Shown: positions 27,501 through 42,500 of the stretch, piece by piece | Layout of the letters: the number at the start of each line of letters is the position of its first letter | Numbering within the stretch: position 1 is the first letter of the stretch | Assembly (NCBI GenBank): GCA_026874595.1 | Contig: CM049311.1 | Span: 58,116,453-58,180,452 of the forward strand | Direction of reading: 5' to 3' | DNA from: Sipunculus nudus | Taxonomy: Eukaryota > Annelida > Sipuncula > Golfingiida > Sipunculidae | Length of the DNA stretch: 64,000 bases | Position numbers and translations under genes: made by a program | Notes under the pieces: generated by a model | What the model was told of the DNA's origin: nothing | Database searches by the model: none | What the model saw: only the letters and a program-made list of their open reading frames with translations

Positions 27501-30500
27501 ATAAACTAATCTCATCTATCTTACCTATATTATCACTTGATGTACTCAGCCTATTTGATCACATGATTTACTAAGCCAATCTGATCACATGACAAATAGA
27601 GCCAATCTGATCATCTGATTTGCTGAGCCTACCTGATCATCTAATTTATTGAACCTATTTGATCACATGATTTAATCAGCCAACCTGATCACACGATCTG
27701 CAGGGCCCACCTGATCATATGATTTACTGATTCTGTATTAATCTCCTACCTTCAGTTCTTTTTCTATGGGTGATCTTTTCTTTGACACCTCTGCTGCAAC
27801 TTTGTCCTTGAATTGGGAGTAAAACTGATGGACATTCCATAAAGATGCTAGAGCTTGTTCTGCAAGAAATAAACAAATACAAAAAACACACATATTTAGA
27901 TCAAATCAATTTAAATAAGATGACTATTTATCTACAAATGATGGCTATCTTATGTATTATATACAAGAAATTCTAAGGCAAAGTTAAAAATTTCAGCTTA
28001 GGTAAAAATCTTAAGTTTGTGTGAGCTTTCCTACATATCTATTCAGCTCAGATTAAAATCAATTATTATTTGGAAAATAATTATGATATTCATTTTCTTT
28101 AACCTCTAACTGAATATATAATTTATTAGAAGTACTGATCATGTTTATATTTTCCATCCATTCTTATAGAAAATCGTGCCACAAATGCATACTTTCTTTT
28201 CACTGGACAAAGTGTATGTTATTTTATGATTTTAGAAGCAACTATGAAAGACAGATCTAACATCTTTTTAATGTTTGTATCTTTTATCTTTGTGACTGAC
28301 TTTGTGTGGGTGATTTCTCCATGTGGATGGTCTGACAGTGAAATGCTCGTAGCAGACTCAGGCGGGCCTGGAACTCTCCAAGGTTTGATGTCTCCATAAA
28401 CTGCTGAAGACTCTTCACAAACTCTGTGACGCTGGGCTGTAATCATAAACCACAGGAATCAGACTGATGGTGGTAACACACATGGTACAGTACTACATTA
28501 TAAATAAGAAATACAACTTTATAAGTTTGTTATATGACCAAAGTCCAATAATTAAAGTATTAATTTTTCCAATCAAGTTATATTACTTTTTTAAATAAAA
28601 TAGAATAGAGGTTATCATTAATTTGTTAAGTTTCACGTTTCAAAAACTTGACTAGTAAGATGAAACTTGCATAGCACACCAAGAGGAATAAGATGTAATT
28701 TCCACAGACAAACAAGAAATTCATTAGTATTCATTTCATACTTATAATTCATAGTTTGTGTTGTCTCTACAGATTGGCTACACAATAAAAACAAGCAAGT
28801 GCTTGTAAAAATGACCTATCTGTATTAAAAAAAAGAGAATGTAAAATATCCCGATAAAATGTCCACAAGAATGCATCACACATGCTGTAATCTGTGTTAT
28901 GATTCCCATGATCCTCACCTGTGTACTTGCTGACCCCTGGGGTGGTTGAATGAATCCTTGAACCACCTGGTAAAGATGGAACCACCAACGGTTTGCCCTG
29001 TGGGAAACCTGCCATGCTGCTGTGTCTAAGCACTGGTGCCAGTGTCTGCAAAGGTCAAAGTTCAAAAGTCAAAGTTCAATTTTTTGGTTGTTTAAAAACT
29101 GGCTATTTTTGCTTTTCATCACATGTAAAAATAGTTTTTGTATACAACTACCCTGACAATATCATTCCACCTCACCCCCATTAACAAAAAATATTTATGG
29201 ACTATTAAGAATCTTTGGTGAAGGACAGTTGTGAAATGCATATTCAACCAGGAACTTGCTGTAAAAATTCAGTTCTGACTCAAAACTAAATTCCTGTAAA
29301 TCAATTTACTTTCTGATTCCAGGCACTTAGGGCTCCACATAGCTCTCTATTTTGCACTCTTGCATGTTTGACTTTTAAAAACTTAATTCATTTTTTTTCA
29401 GATTTTGAAGTGAGCACAACGCCTGCATAATTGATTGACCAACCTCAGTTCTAGCTTCCTGTACTGTATGATCATCTGTGTGACCTCTTGAAGGTGAGAG
29501 GTCAAGGTAACATGACGAGCAGCATTGCTTTCCCATTCCTGCAACGCAGAAGTATAAATGTCTAAGAGCACAATACAATGCTTGAAACTAAAATTTGAGT
29601 CTAAATAAATTACTACTGTTAAAGTGTACTCCCAATTTTGAAGTGTACATTGGGATTGTAGTGATTTGTCACAAAAAAGTTAGGTATATTTCCAAAACAA
29701 TTTGGTCTCTGAAGTTGCTCCCTGCTGAACATATATGTATCTACCAATACAATAAGGAATGCTGTGACAGATCAACTGTTAAACAGGTCAGTTTTAATGT
29801 GTGACCACTGAATAACAATCACATATATGTTTTGAATATGAGATGTTCAGAGTCATGATGAAATCACTATTGAACAGTATAAATATATTTTATGATATGA
29901 TGTTTAACACCTGTTTCATTTTGCTTTTACCTGTGCCTTCTGAAGCAAGACCTCCAAACCAGTAACAAACTTCATCAGTGGGCTGGTTGCCGGGAACAAC
30001 AGGATACGATCAATTATGGTCAAAAGCTACAAGCAGTAAATTGCACTTCATTCAATGTACAATGGCAAATGTCAAGGTCAGCTATTTCACTTTTAATCAA
30101 ATGTAATGTAACATACAAGAAATAAAGATCTATCTGATAGTCTAAGAAAGTACCCGGGTTGGGTTTACATGCAAATCAGTACAATAAAATGCATAAGCTT
30201 GTTTCAAATAAATCAAAGACAAATACAGATGCAGCAGTAATTAGACATAAAATGTAAATGTGCTATAACTTATTAAGTGCAAATCAACATTATAAAATCA
30301 ACATAAACTTGTTATGCAATCTAAGCTAAAACTATTGTTTAGACCTTTCTGATATTATAGTTAAGGCTTGAGTTAGCAATTGCATATTTCTAATCATGAC
30401 ATCCATGGAGGTCATATTGACCAGTTAAAGGAAACTATAAAAGCCCTTGCACATGGGTGTTTACTGAATAACAATAAATGAGATGTAACATGTACTGGTA

Positions 30501-33500
30501 CTCTTAGTGCTAACTGCAAAACCCTCATATACAACAGTACACAGACACTGCTTTAATGGTTTCTTCTTTGTCTGCAAGTAAATACATATGTAAAAAGGAT
30601 GCTCTGACCTGTTTCAGTGTCGGGTGGTCTGGCCATTCTTCCAACAATTCAGTGATCCTGATTCTAAGTTTCATCAACAGGGGGCGACACTGTGACACCT
30701 CAGGCACATTTGGATCATGGTATATATCATATGGTTTCTGCGACTGAAAGAAATAAAAAGAGTTTATTTCCAAAATATGACAATCACGAGCAAATTACAC
30801 ACATTTATAAGAATGATTCCTAAACAAAATTATTTTTCATCTTTAATGCTGATAAGCTTCATTAGAAACTTTTTATTTTAAATAATTTTGTGCATGGCCA
30901 TATACTGCCCATCATACAGGTGCTTGTTACATACATGGCTGCATGTTTAAAGTAAGTTTGAGTTGAAATAAGGAACATGGACTCATTATGTTTTTACATA
31001 TAACCTTTTACCACTGTCTTTATGAGGAATGCTGAGCTATGTACATAGAGATTAAGGGAACTAGATAAAGTTGTGGCATTTTCAAGGTGGTCATCTAGGC
31101 GAAGTTTTCATAAAGCACAAAAAAAGAACTATGACCATGAATAAGTGTTGGTATTTTAAGATTGTCCATATACATAGGTGGTCATTGAGTGAGGTTTTAC
31201 TGTATTATTAGAGATTTTGAATACCGGTACATTCTCTTGACCTGAAACACAGGCTTGCCCACTAAGAGCCAGGCATGCTCATATTTGGCTATATGAAAAC
31301 TAATTTTGGTGATGATTGCAGAAAGCAGACTCTCCAGTCTTAGTTTGTAAACTGTACCTGAGTGATAGCACTGTTGTCCAGGACTGATCTCTGTAGTGTG
31401 GAGCTTGCCAATAAATGACCTCCCACCAGCTGCCCATCAGTGCTGCCATCTACAGTCAGAGTAAGGTACCAGTCATAATTTCTCAAATGTAACTTTAAAA
31501 TTAAGCATCTACCTTTATATTTTCATTCCAGATTTATCTTATGATAACATAAATTTCAATACTTTGTTTGATAATGAGCCTGTAGACTGACAGAGAAAAA
31601 AATTACTAACGATTAAGTAATTTGTATTTTTATTAAAATGAAACCATATACTTGAATATTACAAGCTATAAATGACTGTTGTAAACAACTAGATGTGTCG
31701 GAACAACACGAATGCCCCCCCTGGGGCAAATTAGAAACATTTGTAAAATTTTGAAAAATTGTTTAAGTTCAGGAGGTGTCGTATGGTCAAAAGTAGGTCA
31801 ACAAGGGCAAAATGCAAACTCGATCTGTAACGGGTCATTATCAAGCAACACACCAAAAATCATGCCAGTATATGCAGGCATTGTGACAAAAGTCCATACA
31901 TGCACATTTTCCATTAAAATTTCTGTCTTTCATGAAATTTTTTATGTTTAGGAGCTGTAAAACAATCAAAAGTAGGTCAACTGGGACAAAACGCGAACTC
32001 GATCTGTAACTGTCATTATCTGCCCACACGCCAAAAATCAGGCCCGTATCTGCAGGCACTGCGAAAAAAAGTCTGTACAAGTGTATTTGTCATGAAAATT
32101 TATATTTTACATGAAATTTTCTATGTTCAGGAGCTGTAAGACAATCAAAAGTAGGTCAACTGGGACGAAACGCGAACTCGATCTGTAACTGGTCATTATC
32201 TGCCCACACACCAAAAATCAGGCCAATATCTGCAGGCATTGTGAAAAAAAGTCCGTACATGTGTATTTGTCATGAAATTTCATATTTTTCATGAAATTTT
32301 CTATGATCAGGAGCCGTAAAACAGTCAAAAGTAGGTCAACCGGGAGGAAACGCGAACTCAATCTGTAACTGGTCTATATCTGCCCACACACAAAAAATCA
32401 GGCCAATATCTGCAGGCATTGCGAAAAAAAGTCTGTACAACTGTTTGATTTCGGAAGGACGGAAGGACGGAATGACGGACATGGGTAACACTATATGCCC
32501 CGGCCACTTTGTGGCGGGGGCATAAAAAAAGGGTTAAATGTAGGCACACTTTAATACTAATTGCACAAATCCACTTTCAGGAATATAACTAAAATACTTA
32601 TTTTTTTTTTATATTAAAACTCAAGATGTCTATATATATTGATTTGCAGTCTGTTCTAAGTCCCTTTATGTATATCAGTTATAGCTACCCAATTAACCTA
32701 AAATAATATTTTGTATCTTCATGTTAATATAACTGATTTATGCTGTACTGGTCAAAAGTTGGAAGGTCTCACCCAGCAGCTGCCAGTGTTTCTTAGTGAT
32801 GTGTGCTGCCACCTGGTAGCACAACATGCTGGCTTCCTGTTGGTTCACCTTTCTTTCACCAGGTGTCAATAGCAGCCAGGGTGCTCTGGTCCAAGAGATG
32901 AGTATTTCTGAATGTACCTTGCTTACAAGCAACATCTCAGATTCTGACACAGACAGAATGCTGTGAGTTGACAGCTCTCCTTCTGCCTCTGTGCCTTCTT
33001 CAGTGATGGTTTCCTTCTTTGTTTTGTCCTCTAGGGTAGGGCCAACAGTTACATCCTCAAAGTCCTGGTTAAATGATAACAAAATAGACAGTATTTATTC
33101 CCCTGGAATCATGTACAAATTTATATGTCAGTCAATATACTGCCCATCCATGAAATTGTATACAGTGAAACTCTCAATTACAGACACAGACAAGACTTAA
33201 GTTTCTGTCCACAATAGACAGATGTCTGTATTAGAGAGGTCACAGATATCAAAATCTACTTCTTTCTGGACCATCTGAAGTGCCTGTAGGGAGAGGTTGT
33301 GATGTTAATGCAGCTTTTTAGGAGACTACAGCATTAGACATCAACATTAAGAGATCTTTAACTAAAAGAAGACTGCTGCAATATAGACTTCACCACACTT
33401 CTCTCCTCGCTGACTGCCATACAAGAACCTTACTAAGGTTTCTGCAATCTTTATTTTTTATTGTCTTGCGTTATCCCTACACAGATTCTCAAACCAAAAG

Positions 33501-36500
33501 GACCAGAATGCTATCCTTAGTCTGGACCTTCTCTTAATACTTGTCTTCCTTGGTTGGATTTCCCATGGATGCGAGTCTTGAAGTAACTATTATAGTTCAG
33601 AAAAATATGCAAGACTACACACTATGGCAATGTTACTGCAAGAGGTACACACAACAGGCCTCAATTATTTTACATTTTGGCAAGAGATACTTATTCATTT
33701 ACCTCATCAAAGGTAGGGAACATCTGTTGTATTTCTTGTTCATCCCTTTCCTCTTCTGTCAATCCATCCCCATGAGTCTGTGTCTTGAACCTATACAGAC
33801 TGGCCTCCTCCTCTTCTCTCTTCTTTCGTTCGTCCTCTGCCCTGACCCATGCTGACACATATGTCTGACACAGCTGTGACAGCAGCTGTACAATGACAGG
33901 TGACATGTCACCTGCCAGCTCCGCTTCATACTGAGTCAATAACAGTGCTGCTTGCAGCAACCTTGAACAAAAAGAATTGTTGTACTGGCTATTAACCAAT
34001 TCTGTTCATTTTTCTATAAAATTTCTTAAATGCAGGTTACCAATGGACATAAAATTAATATTTTATTTAGGTGTATGACTGAGCCATCTCTGGGGCTGGC
34101 ATATAAATAAAATTTAAAAAGTTATTATATGACAAAACTAGGTGTGTCGGAACGACACGAATGCCCCCGCCTGGGGCAAATTAGAAACATTTGTAAAATT
34201 TTGAAAAATTGTTTAAGTTCAGGAGGTGTCGTATGGTCAAAAGTAGGTCAACAAGAGCAAAATGCAAACTCCATCTGTAACGGGTCATTATCAAGCAACA
34301 CACCAAAATTTATGCCAGTATATGCAGGCATTGTGAAAAAAAGTCCATACATGCGCATTTTCCATAAAAATTTCTGTCTTTCATGAAATTTTCTATGTTT
34401 AGGAGCCGTAAAACAATCAAAAGTAGGTCAACCGGGACAAAACGCAAACTCGATCTGTAACTGTCATTATCTACCCACACAAAAAAAATCAGGGTGGTAT
34501 CTGCAGGCATGGAGGAAAAAAAGTCAGTACATATGCATTTGTTATGAAAATTTCTATTTTTTATGAAACTTTCTATGTTCAGGAGCAGTCAAATGGTCAA
34601 AAGTAGGTCAACTGGGACAAAACAAGAACTCGATCTGTAACTTGTCATTATCTACCTACACACCAAAAATCAGGCCCGTATCTGCAGGCACTGCGAAAAA
34701 AAGTCCATACATGTGCACTTTTTTATGAAATTTTCTATGTTAGAGCACCGTCAAATGGACAAAAGTAGGTCAACTGGGACAAAACGTGAACTCAATCTGT
34801 AACTGGTCATTATCTGGCCACACACCAAAAATCAGGCCAATATCTGCAGGTATTGCGAAGAAAAGTCTGTACAAGTGTATTTGTCATGAAAATTTATATT
34901 TTTCATGAAATTTTCTATGTTCAGGAGCCGTAAAACAATCAAAAGTAGGTCAACTGGGATGAAACGCGAACTCGATCTGTAACTGGTCTATATCTGCCCA
35001 CACACAAAAAATCAGCCCAATATTTGCAGGCATTGCGAAAAAAAGTCCGTACATGTGTATTTGTCATGAAATTTCATATTTTTCATGAAATTTTCTATGT
35101 TAAGGGGCGTAAAACGTTCAAAAGTAGGTCAACCGGGATGAATCGCGGACTCGATCTGAAACTGGTCATTATCTGCCCACACGCAAAAAATCAGGCCAAT
35201 ATCTGCAGACATTGCGAAAAAAAGTCCGTACATGTGTATCTGTCATGAATATTTCTATTTTTTCATGAAATTTTCTAAGTTAAGGAGGCGTAAAACAGTC
35301 AAAAGTAGGTCAACCGGGATGAAACGCGAACTCAATCTGTAACTGGTCATTATCTGCCCACACACAAAAACTCAGGCCAATATCTGCAGGCATTGCGAAA
35401 AAGAGTCCGTACATGTGTATTTGTCATGAAAATTTCTATTTTTCATGAAATTTTCTAAGTTTAGGAGCCGTAAAACAGTCAAAAGTAGATCAACTGGGAC
35501 AAAACGCAAACTCGATCTGTAACTGGTCATTATCTGCCTACACACCAAAAATCAGGCCAATATCTGCTTGCATTGCGAAAAAAAATCCGTACATGTGTAT
35601 TTGTCATGAAATTTCTATTTTTCATGAAATTTTCTAAGTTTAGGAGCCGTAAAACGGTCAAAAGTAGGTCAACCGGGACGAAATGCGAACTCGATCTGAA
35701 ACTGGTCTAATCAGGCCAATATCTGCAGGCATTGAGAAAAAAAGTCCGTACAACTGTTTGATTTCGGAAGGACGGAATGACGGACATGGGTAACACTATA
35801 TGCCCCGGCCACTTTGTGGCGGGGGCATAAAAAGTACAACATGCACAACTGTACAACTGCACAGCTAATGGACAACAAAGGACCCGTGGGTCACAGCACT
35901 CAGCTGAATGAGACAGATACAATTGTGTCACTATTGTTGTATGTAGGTCTGTAAGATTTCATTTTGACAGATGTAATTTTTTGTATTAATTATGTAGTTG
36001 AGTGGAATAGTTATCAGTATTTTAAATATGAACATGAATGTGTGTCTAAAATATTGCAATGGGAATGACCAGATGTTGTAAATTGCAGAGGAAGGAAGTG
36101 GAGATTTGCAAGTATAAAAACACACATTTAATAAATCAAAATATTTATGGAAAAGTTGAAAACTTATATGTTTTGGGAAGCAGTTGTTGCTGAATTAGAG
36201 AGGAAACAGAATGTGTCAAAAAGTATCTATAGAGAAGAAATTGTAGATTAAGCTTTGAGAAGTTGCCTTGTTTGATCTGAATTGAAGAATGGGGGATTGT
36301 TGCTAATAATATCTTGTGATCTGACCATGTGTTTTCTAATGTTGAAACTGAAGCATTTAAACAATTAGTAAAGACAAGATCTATGGTATTTCCATGGTCA
36401 TTGGTTGGTTCTCTGCCTAGTTGTTGACATTAAAGAGTTGACATAATTGTGTCAATTTGGTGTTATATATTATATTAGAAATGTCAATATTGAAATCGCC

Positions 36501-39500
36501 CATGATCACTATAGGCAGGTTGTGGTCAACTTGAGAGACTAAAACTTTGGAGTTCAGCAAAGAAGTTACTGATGGGACATCCGGGTGACCTATAGAGGAA
36601 AACAATCTGAAGTGACTGAGTCTAAGTGTGAATATAGAGAAGAGATGACTCAAAATCTGGTGTTGTGTGGTGGTGAAGGGTTACATGGGGACTCAGCTAT
36701 TTAACCTGATTGGGGGGGGGGGGGGGGAGGATGAGAGTTTAAAAACACCTTTGTAACTCTGTATATTTATTTCTTTATTTACCAGTTATAAATTTTATGC
36801 AGTTGCCAGAAGAATATTGTCCTAAACAAATACTCAGTGGAGTGAGGAAAGTTACAACACCTTTGCATGAACATACAGGATACAAAATTTAATCTTACAG
36901 GTAAAAAAAAGTTTTATTCATAATTATTGAATATTTAAACAAGTGACCCAGGGGTCATGACGCTCAGCTGACCAGGAAGACATTGACAAAAGTAATTTTA
37001 TCATCTGAATGTCAAATTTGAATGAAATACTTTTTCCAAACTTGACCTTTTGTATAAAATCATCCAATATTCATTGGGGTACTATGGAGCTCTGTAGCAT
37101 GAAGGATATGGGTAACAGACACCTATTTTCAAGGTTTACAAGATGACTTTTCAGGGGTCTCCCAGCATGTCAAAAAATAAAATTCTAGGTCCAGTTATTA
37201 TGATTTGTGCCCTGTTAACAAATCCAATTGTTTATTCTGGGGGGTATTTCAAAGCCGCATAGGATGAAGGATATGGGTAACAGAGACGTAATTTCAGGTG
37301 CACAAGGAGACTTTTCAGGGGCCTCCCAGCATATCAAGAAAGGAGATTCTAGGTCAAGTCATTATAATTTGTGCTCTGTTAACAGATGACCAAATCTTTA
37401 TTCTGGGGAGTACTTCGGAGCCCCAGAGCATGAAGGATATGGGTAACAGGGACCTTATTTCGGGTTTCCATGTAGACCTTTTATGGGCTTCCCTGGAGGT
37501 GAGGACAGAAGATTCTAGGTCCAGTCATTATGATTTGTGCCCTGTTAATATATGACCAAATCTTTTTTCTGGGGGGTACTTCAGAGCCCCATAGCTCACA
37601 GAATATGGGTAACAGGGACCTTATTTCGGGTTTCCATGTAGACCTTTTATGGGCTTCCCTGGAGGTGAGGACAGAAGATTCTAGGTCCAGTCATTATGAT
37701 TTGTGCCCTGTTTACAGATGACCAAATGTTTAAAGATCACAAAAGTAGAGAAAAAAAATCGTAAAAAATAAAAAAAATAGGTGGCGCCACCAATCTCCAG
37801 AAATTGATGAAACACTCCATGATCAATATCCATGCAAAGAATCATGGTGATTAATGCATTAGTTGTTCAGATACTTGAGCTTTTGTATCAAATTTTGCAT
37901 TATTCTGGGGGGTACTTCGGAGCCCCATAGCTCAGAGGTTATGGGTAACAGAGACCTAATTTCAAGTTTTTAAGGAGACTTTTCATGGGCCTCTCAGCAT
38001 GTCAAGAGAGAAGATTCTAGGTCCAGTTGTTACAATTTGGGCCATGTTAACAGATGACCGCATCTTATGAGGTCTCAAAAAAAGAGAAAAAAATTCGTAA
38101 AAATAAAAAAAAATACAGGTGGCGCCACCATACTGCAGAAACTGATGACACATTCCATGATCAATATCCATGCAAAGAATCATGGTGATCACTGCAATAG
38201 TTGTTTAGATACTTGAGCTTTTGTATCAAATTGTCCATTATTCTGAGGGATACTTCAGATGACTTACAGTCAGCTGAGCTAAAAACACTTAATGGTCAAT
38301 ATCCATACAAAGAATCATGATGATCTCCGTATTAGTTGTTCAGATACTTCAGCTTTTGTATCAAATTGTCCATTATTCTAAGGGATACTTCAGAGTCCTT
38401 ATAGCTTGAAGGATATGGGTAACAGAGACCTAATTTCAAGTTTCCACAGGCACTCTTCATGGGCCTCCTTGCATGACAAGAATGAAGTTTCTAGGTCCAG
38501 TTGTTGCAATTTGTACCCTCTTGATAGATAACCACATCTTCAAAGGTCTCAAAAAAAGAGAAAAAAATTCGTAAAAATATGAAAAAAATAGAGGTGGCGC
38601 ACCCTCTCTGCAGAAACTGATGGAACATGTCATGATCAATATGTATGCCAAAAATCATGACCATCAGTGTTGTAGTTATTGAGATACTGCACTTTTTGTA
38701 TCAAATTTTCCATTATTCTGGGGGGTATTTTGGAACCATACAGCCTAAAGAATATGGGTAACAGAGACCTAATTTCTGGTTTCCATGGAGACTTTTCATA
38801 GGTCTCTCAGTGTATTGAGAATGAAGATTCTAGAACCAGTCGTTACGATTTGTGCCATGCTAACAGATGCCAGCATCCTTAAAGGTCTCAAAAATAGAGG
38901 AAGAAATCGTAAAAAAATCAAACAATATAGGTGGCGCCACCAGTCTGCAGGAACTGATGGAACATCTCATAATCAATATGTATGCCAAAAATCATGACCA
39001 TCAGTGATGTAGTTATTGAGATATTGAAGTTTTTGTATGAAATTTTTGACTACTCTGGGGGGGGTACTTTGAGGCCCCATAGCTCGAAGGATATGGGTAA
39101 CAGAGACCTAATTTCCGGTTTCCATGGAGACTTTTCATAGGTCTCTCAGTGTATTGAGAATGAAGATTCTAGGTCCAGTCGTTACGATTTGTGCCATGCT
39201 AACAAATGTTCACATTTTTAAAGGTCTCAAAAAAAAAGAGAAAACAATTCGTAAAAAATAATAAAAAAAAAAAAAATAGAGGTGGCGCACCCAGGCTGCA
39301 GAAACTGATGACACACTCCATGATCAAAATCCATGCAAACAATTATGGTCATCCCTGCATTCGTTGTTCAGATACTTCAGCTTTAATATCAAATTTTCCA
39401 TTAATCTGAGCTGTACTTTGGAGTGCCACAGCTTAAAGGATATGGGTAACAGAGACCTAATTTCATATTTCCATGGAGACTTTTCATGGGTCTCCCTGTG

Positions 39501-42500
39501 TGTCAAGAATGAAGATTCTAGGTCCAGTCGTTACTATTTGTGCTATCCTAACAGATGACAGCATCCTTAAAGGTCTCAAAAATAGAGGAAAAAATCGTAA
39601 AAAATTGAACGATACAGGTGGCTCCACCAGTCTGCAGGAACAGATGACACATCTCATGATCAATAGTTATGCCACAAATCATGACCATCATTCAAGTAGT
39701 TAATGAGATACTGAAGTTTTTGTATGAAATTTTTTACTTTTCTTGGGGGTATTTTGGGGCTCCATAGCTCGAAGAATATGGGCAACAGAGACCTAATTTC
39801 TGGTTTCCATGGAGACTTTTCATAGGTCTCTCAGTGTGTCAAGAATGAAGATTCTAGGTCCAGTCTTTACGATTTGTGCCTTGTTAACAGATGTTCACAT
39901 TTTGAAAGGTCTCAAAAATAGAGAAAAAAATTCGTAAAAAATTGAACGATATAGGTGGCGCCACCAGTCTGCAGGAAGTGATGGAACATCTCATGATCAA
40001 TATGTATGACAGAAATCATGACCATCAGTCAAGTATTTAATGAGATATTGAAGTTTTTGTATGAAATTTTTTACTTTTCTGGGGGGTAGTTTGGGGCCCC
40101 ATAGCTGGAAGGATATGGGCAACAGAGACCTAATTTCTGGTTTCCATGGAGACTTTTCATAGGTCTCTCAGTGTGTCGAGAATGAAGATTCTAAGTCCAG
40201 TCATTACGATTTGTGCCTTGTTAACAGATGTTCACATTTTTAAAGGTTTCAAAAATAGAGAAAAAAATTCGTAAAAAATCGAAAAATACAGGTGGCGCCA
40301 CCAGTCTTCAAGAACTGATGGAACCTCTCATGATCAATATGTATGCCAAAAATCATGACCATCAGTCAAGTAGTTAATGAGATATTGAAGTTTTTGTATG
40401 AAATTTTGGACTTTTCTGGGGGGTACTTTGGGGCCCCATAGCTGGAAGGATATGGGTAACAGAGACCTAATTTCTGGTTTCCAAGGAGATTTTTCATGGA
40501 CCTCCCAGGATGTCAAGTAAGAAGATTCCAGTTCAAGCGGTTACGATTTGTGCCCTGTTAACGGACAGACGCCCGGACGGCCGGACGGCCGGACGGACGA
40601 CGGACAAAAGGTGATCCCTATAGCTCAGATGACTTTCAGTCAGCTGAGCTAAAAAAGACAGAGAGATATAAAAACAAAGCAAATCACTTTAATTCCCATT
40701 CTACTGGGGCAGAAAAATACTGAACGAATGTTTGCATTAGGTCCTCATTTTTTTATTACATCAATTTTTTGTTAAGGGAAATTTTGGAAAAAATTTATAA
40801 ATTTTACTATACATTTACAATATATATCAAATATATTTGAAAATTTAAATTGATTAACAATTCTAAATTGCATCAACATTTACAGTTAATCTGCTCAGTC
40901 AAACAATTATGTCACATAATATACACAGATGTATTTATTTTTTCTTAAAATATATTTTTTTTAATTTGAAAAATAATAAATATCTGAAAATAACACTTGA
41001 TTCAGGAAAAGTTGTATACATTGGATCGTGAACAGCAATGCAATTAAAGTATGTAAATAATGCAACATATCTGTTGGGGGGGGGGGGGAGGGAGGGAGGT
41101 CAGGGTTGCCATGTGATTCTACATTTGTGACAGCAGTGTTGCATCACTAACAGGCAAGGCTGTAGTGACCAGACATGGCTGGTCTGGAGGTTCAAAATGA
41201 AAATACATTAGAGCCTCAGAAAAACTTCAACAACTAGAACAATTTTTAAGCTTTTACTTTGAAATTTCAGAATTTAACAGATTAAATCTATATATATCGA
41301 CTGTGAAAAGTAAATCAAATGTTCTTACAAGAAAGAAACATGTCATGGTCAAACTTGGGCAAAATTTAAGTTATACAGAGGAATATTTATGGTAAATATG
41401 AAGAAAACCAGATGAGTGGTTTTGATATTCGGCAGTCCTGAAGTATGAAAATAGATACTTAATAGAAACACAGGTGTATTTAATTTTTTCTAAAAATATA
41501 TTTTTAAATTATAACTTTTTTAAATTATATAATACTGACTAAATTACTGGCACGTACATAGGAACTATACAGAGGAAACAGTTAAAGTTTTGAAATACTG
41601 TGATGCATATGAAAAATTTACAGATGGACAGGCAAGTGGAAAGAATGGACTAATACATTTATTTCACTTTCAAGGGAATAATGCATTTAAGTTTATATAT
41701 AAGCCTATTTTTTTAGCATATCCACTTTTTCCATTAATAGTTTTAATTAAATCTTATTCATTTTTTTTTATTTACAAGTTTTATAAATGTGTAATAAAAC
41801 AACTGAACATATAAGTTAAAATATTAGAATTCTAAGCTGCAATCATTATATATCCAGAGTGTAGGTCATATTGGGTCATATTATGCATACACATATATTT
41901 TTCATTTTTAAATCTCAAATGTTTAAACTGAATTTAAAAGAAAATAATGCCACAACATGGCATCTAATAGATTATTCCTTGAATCACTATTAAAAAGTTT
42001 TGCACATTGGAATTTTCAGTACATGCTTAATTTTATTCACCGAAATAAAATAAAAGATTCAGTAAATTGGATAAAATAAAAAGATCTTTTCAAATAAAGT
42101 ATACACACTTTTGGTTGAATGAAGGACAAACAATATAATTATGCTAATTACAATCTCAGCAATAATTTATTACTGGAATTAATAGTCAATTTCACACCTG
42201 GTGAAGTTTTTACTCTTCTGAAGTAAGGAATTACTTATCTGATGAACATCCACACTTTCATAGCAATACACCACTTTGTGGACACTATTAAATGAGCACT
42301 TTAATCATTGTAACCCTGGTGGTACAATACATAATCTAAAATGTAGCATAGCCATGAATAAAATAAAATACAGAAAATTATAACATTCATCTAGTTAATG
42401 CACCATGGGGGGGGGGGAGTGCAGGGCAGAGGGGAAGCCTGCTAGTAGTGGCCAAGCTGAGCCTGAGGCAAGCTGCCTCGGGTGGGTTACATAATGCAAG

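Noticed and set aside
37298-40516. Many 60-90 codon frames on both strands with similar peptides
   Set aside because: They follow the 336-bp repeat period of element D1; stops and frames vary between units.
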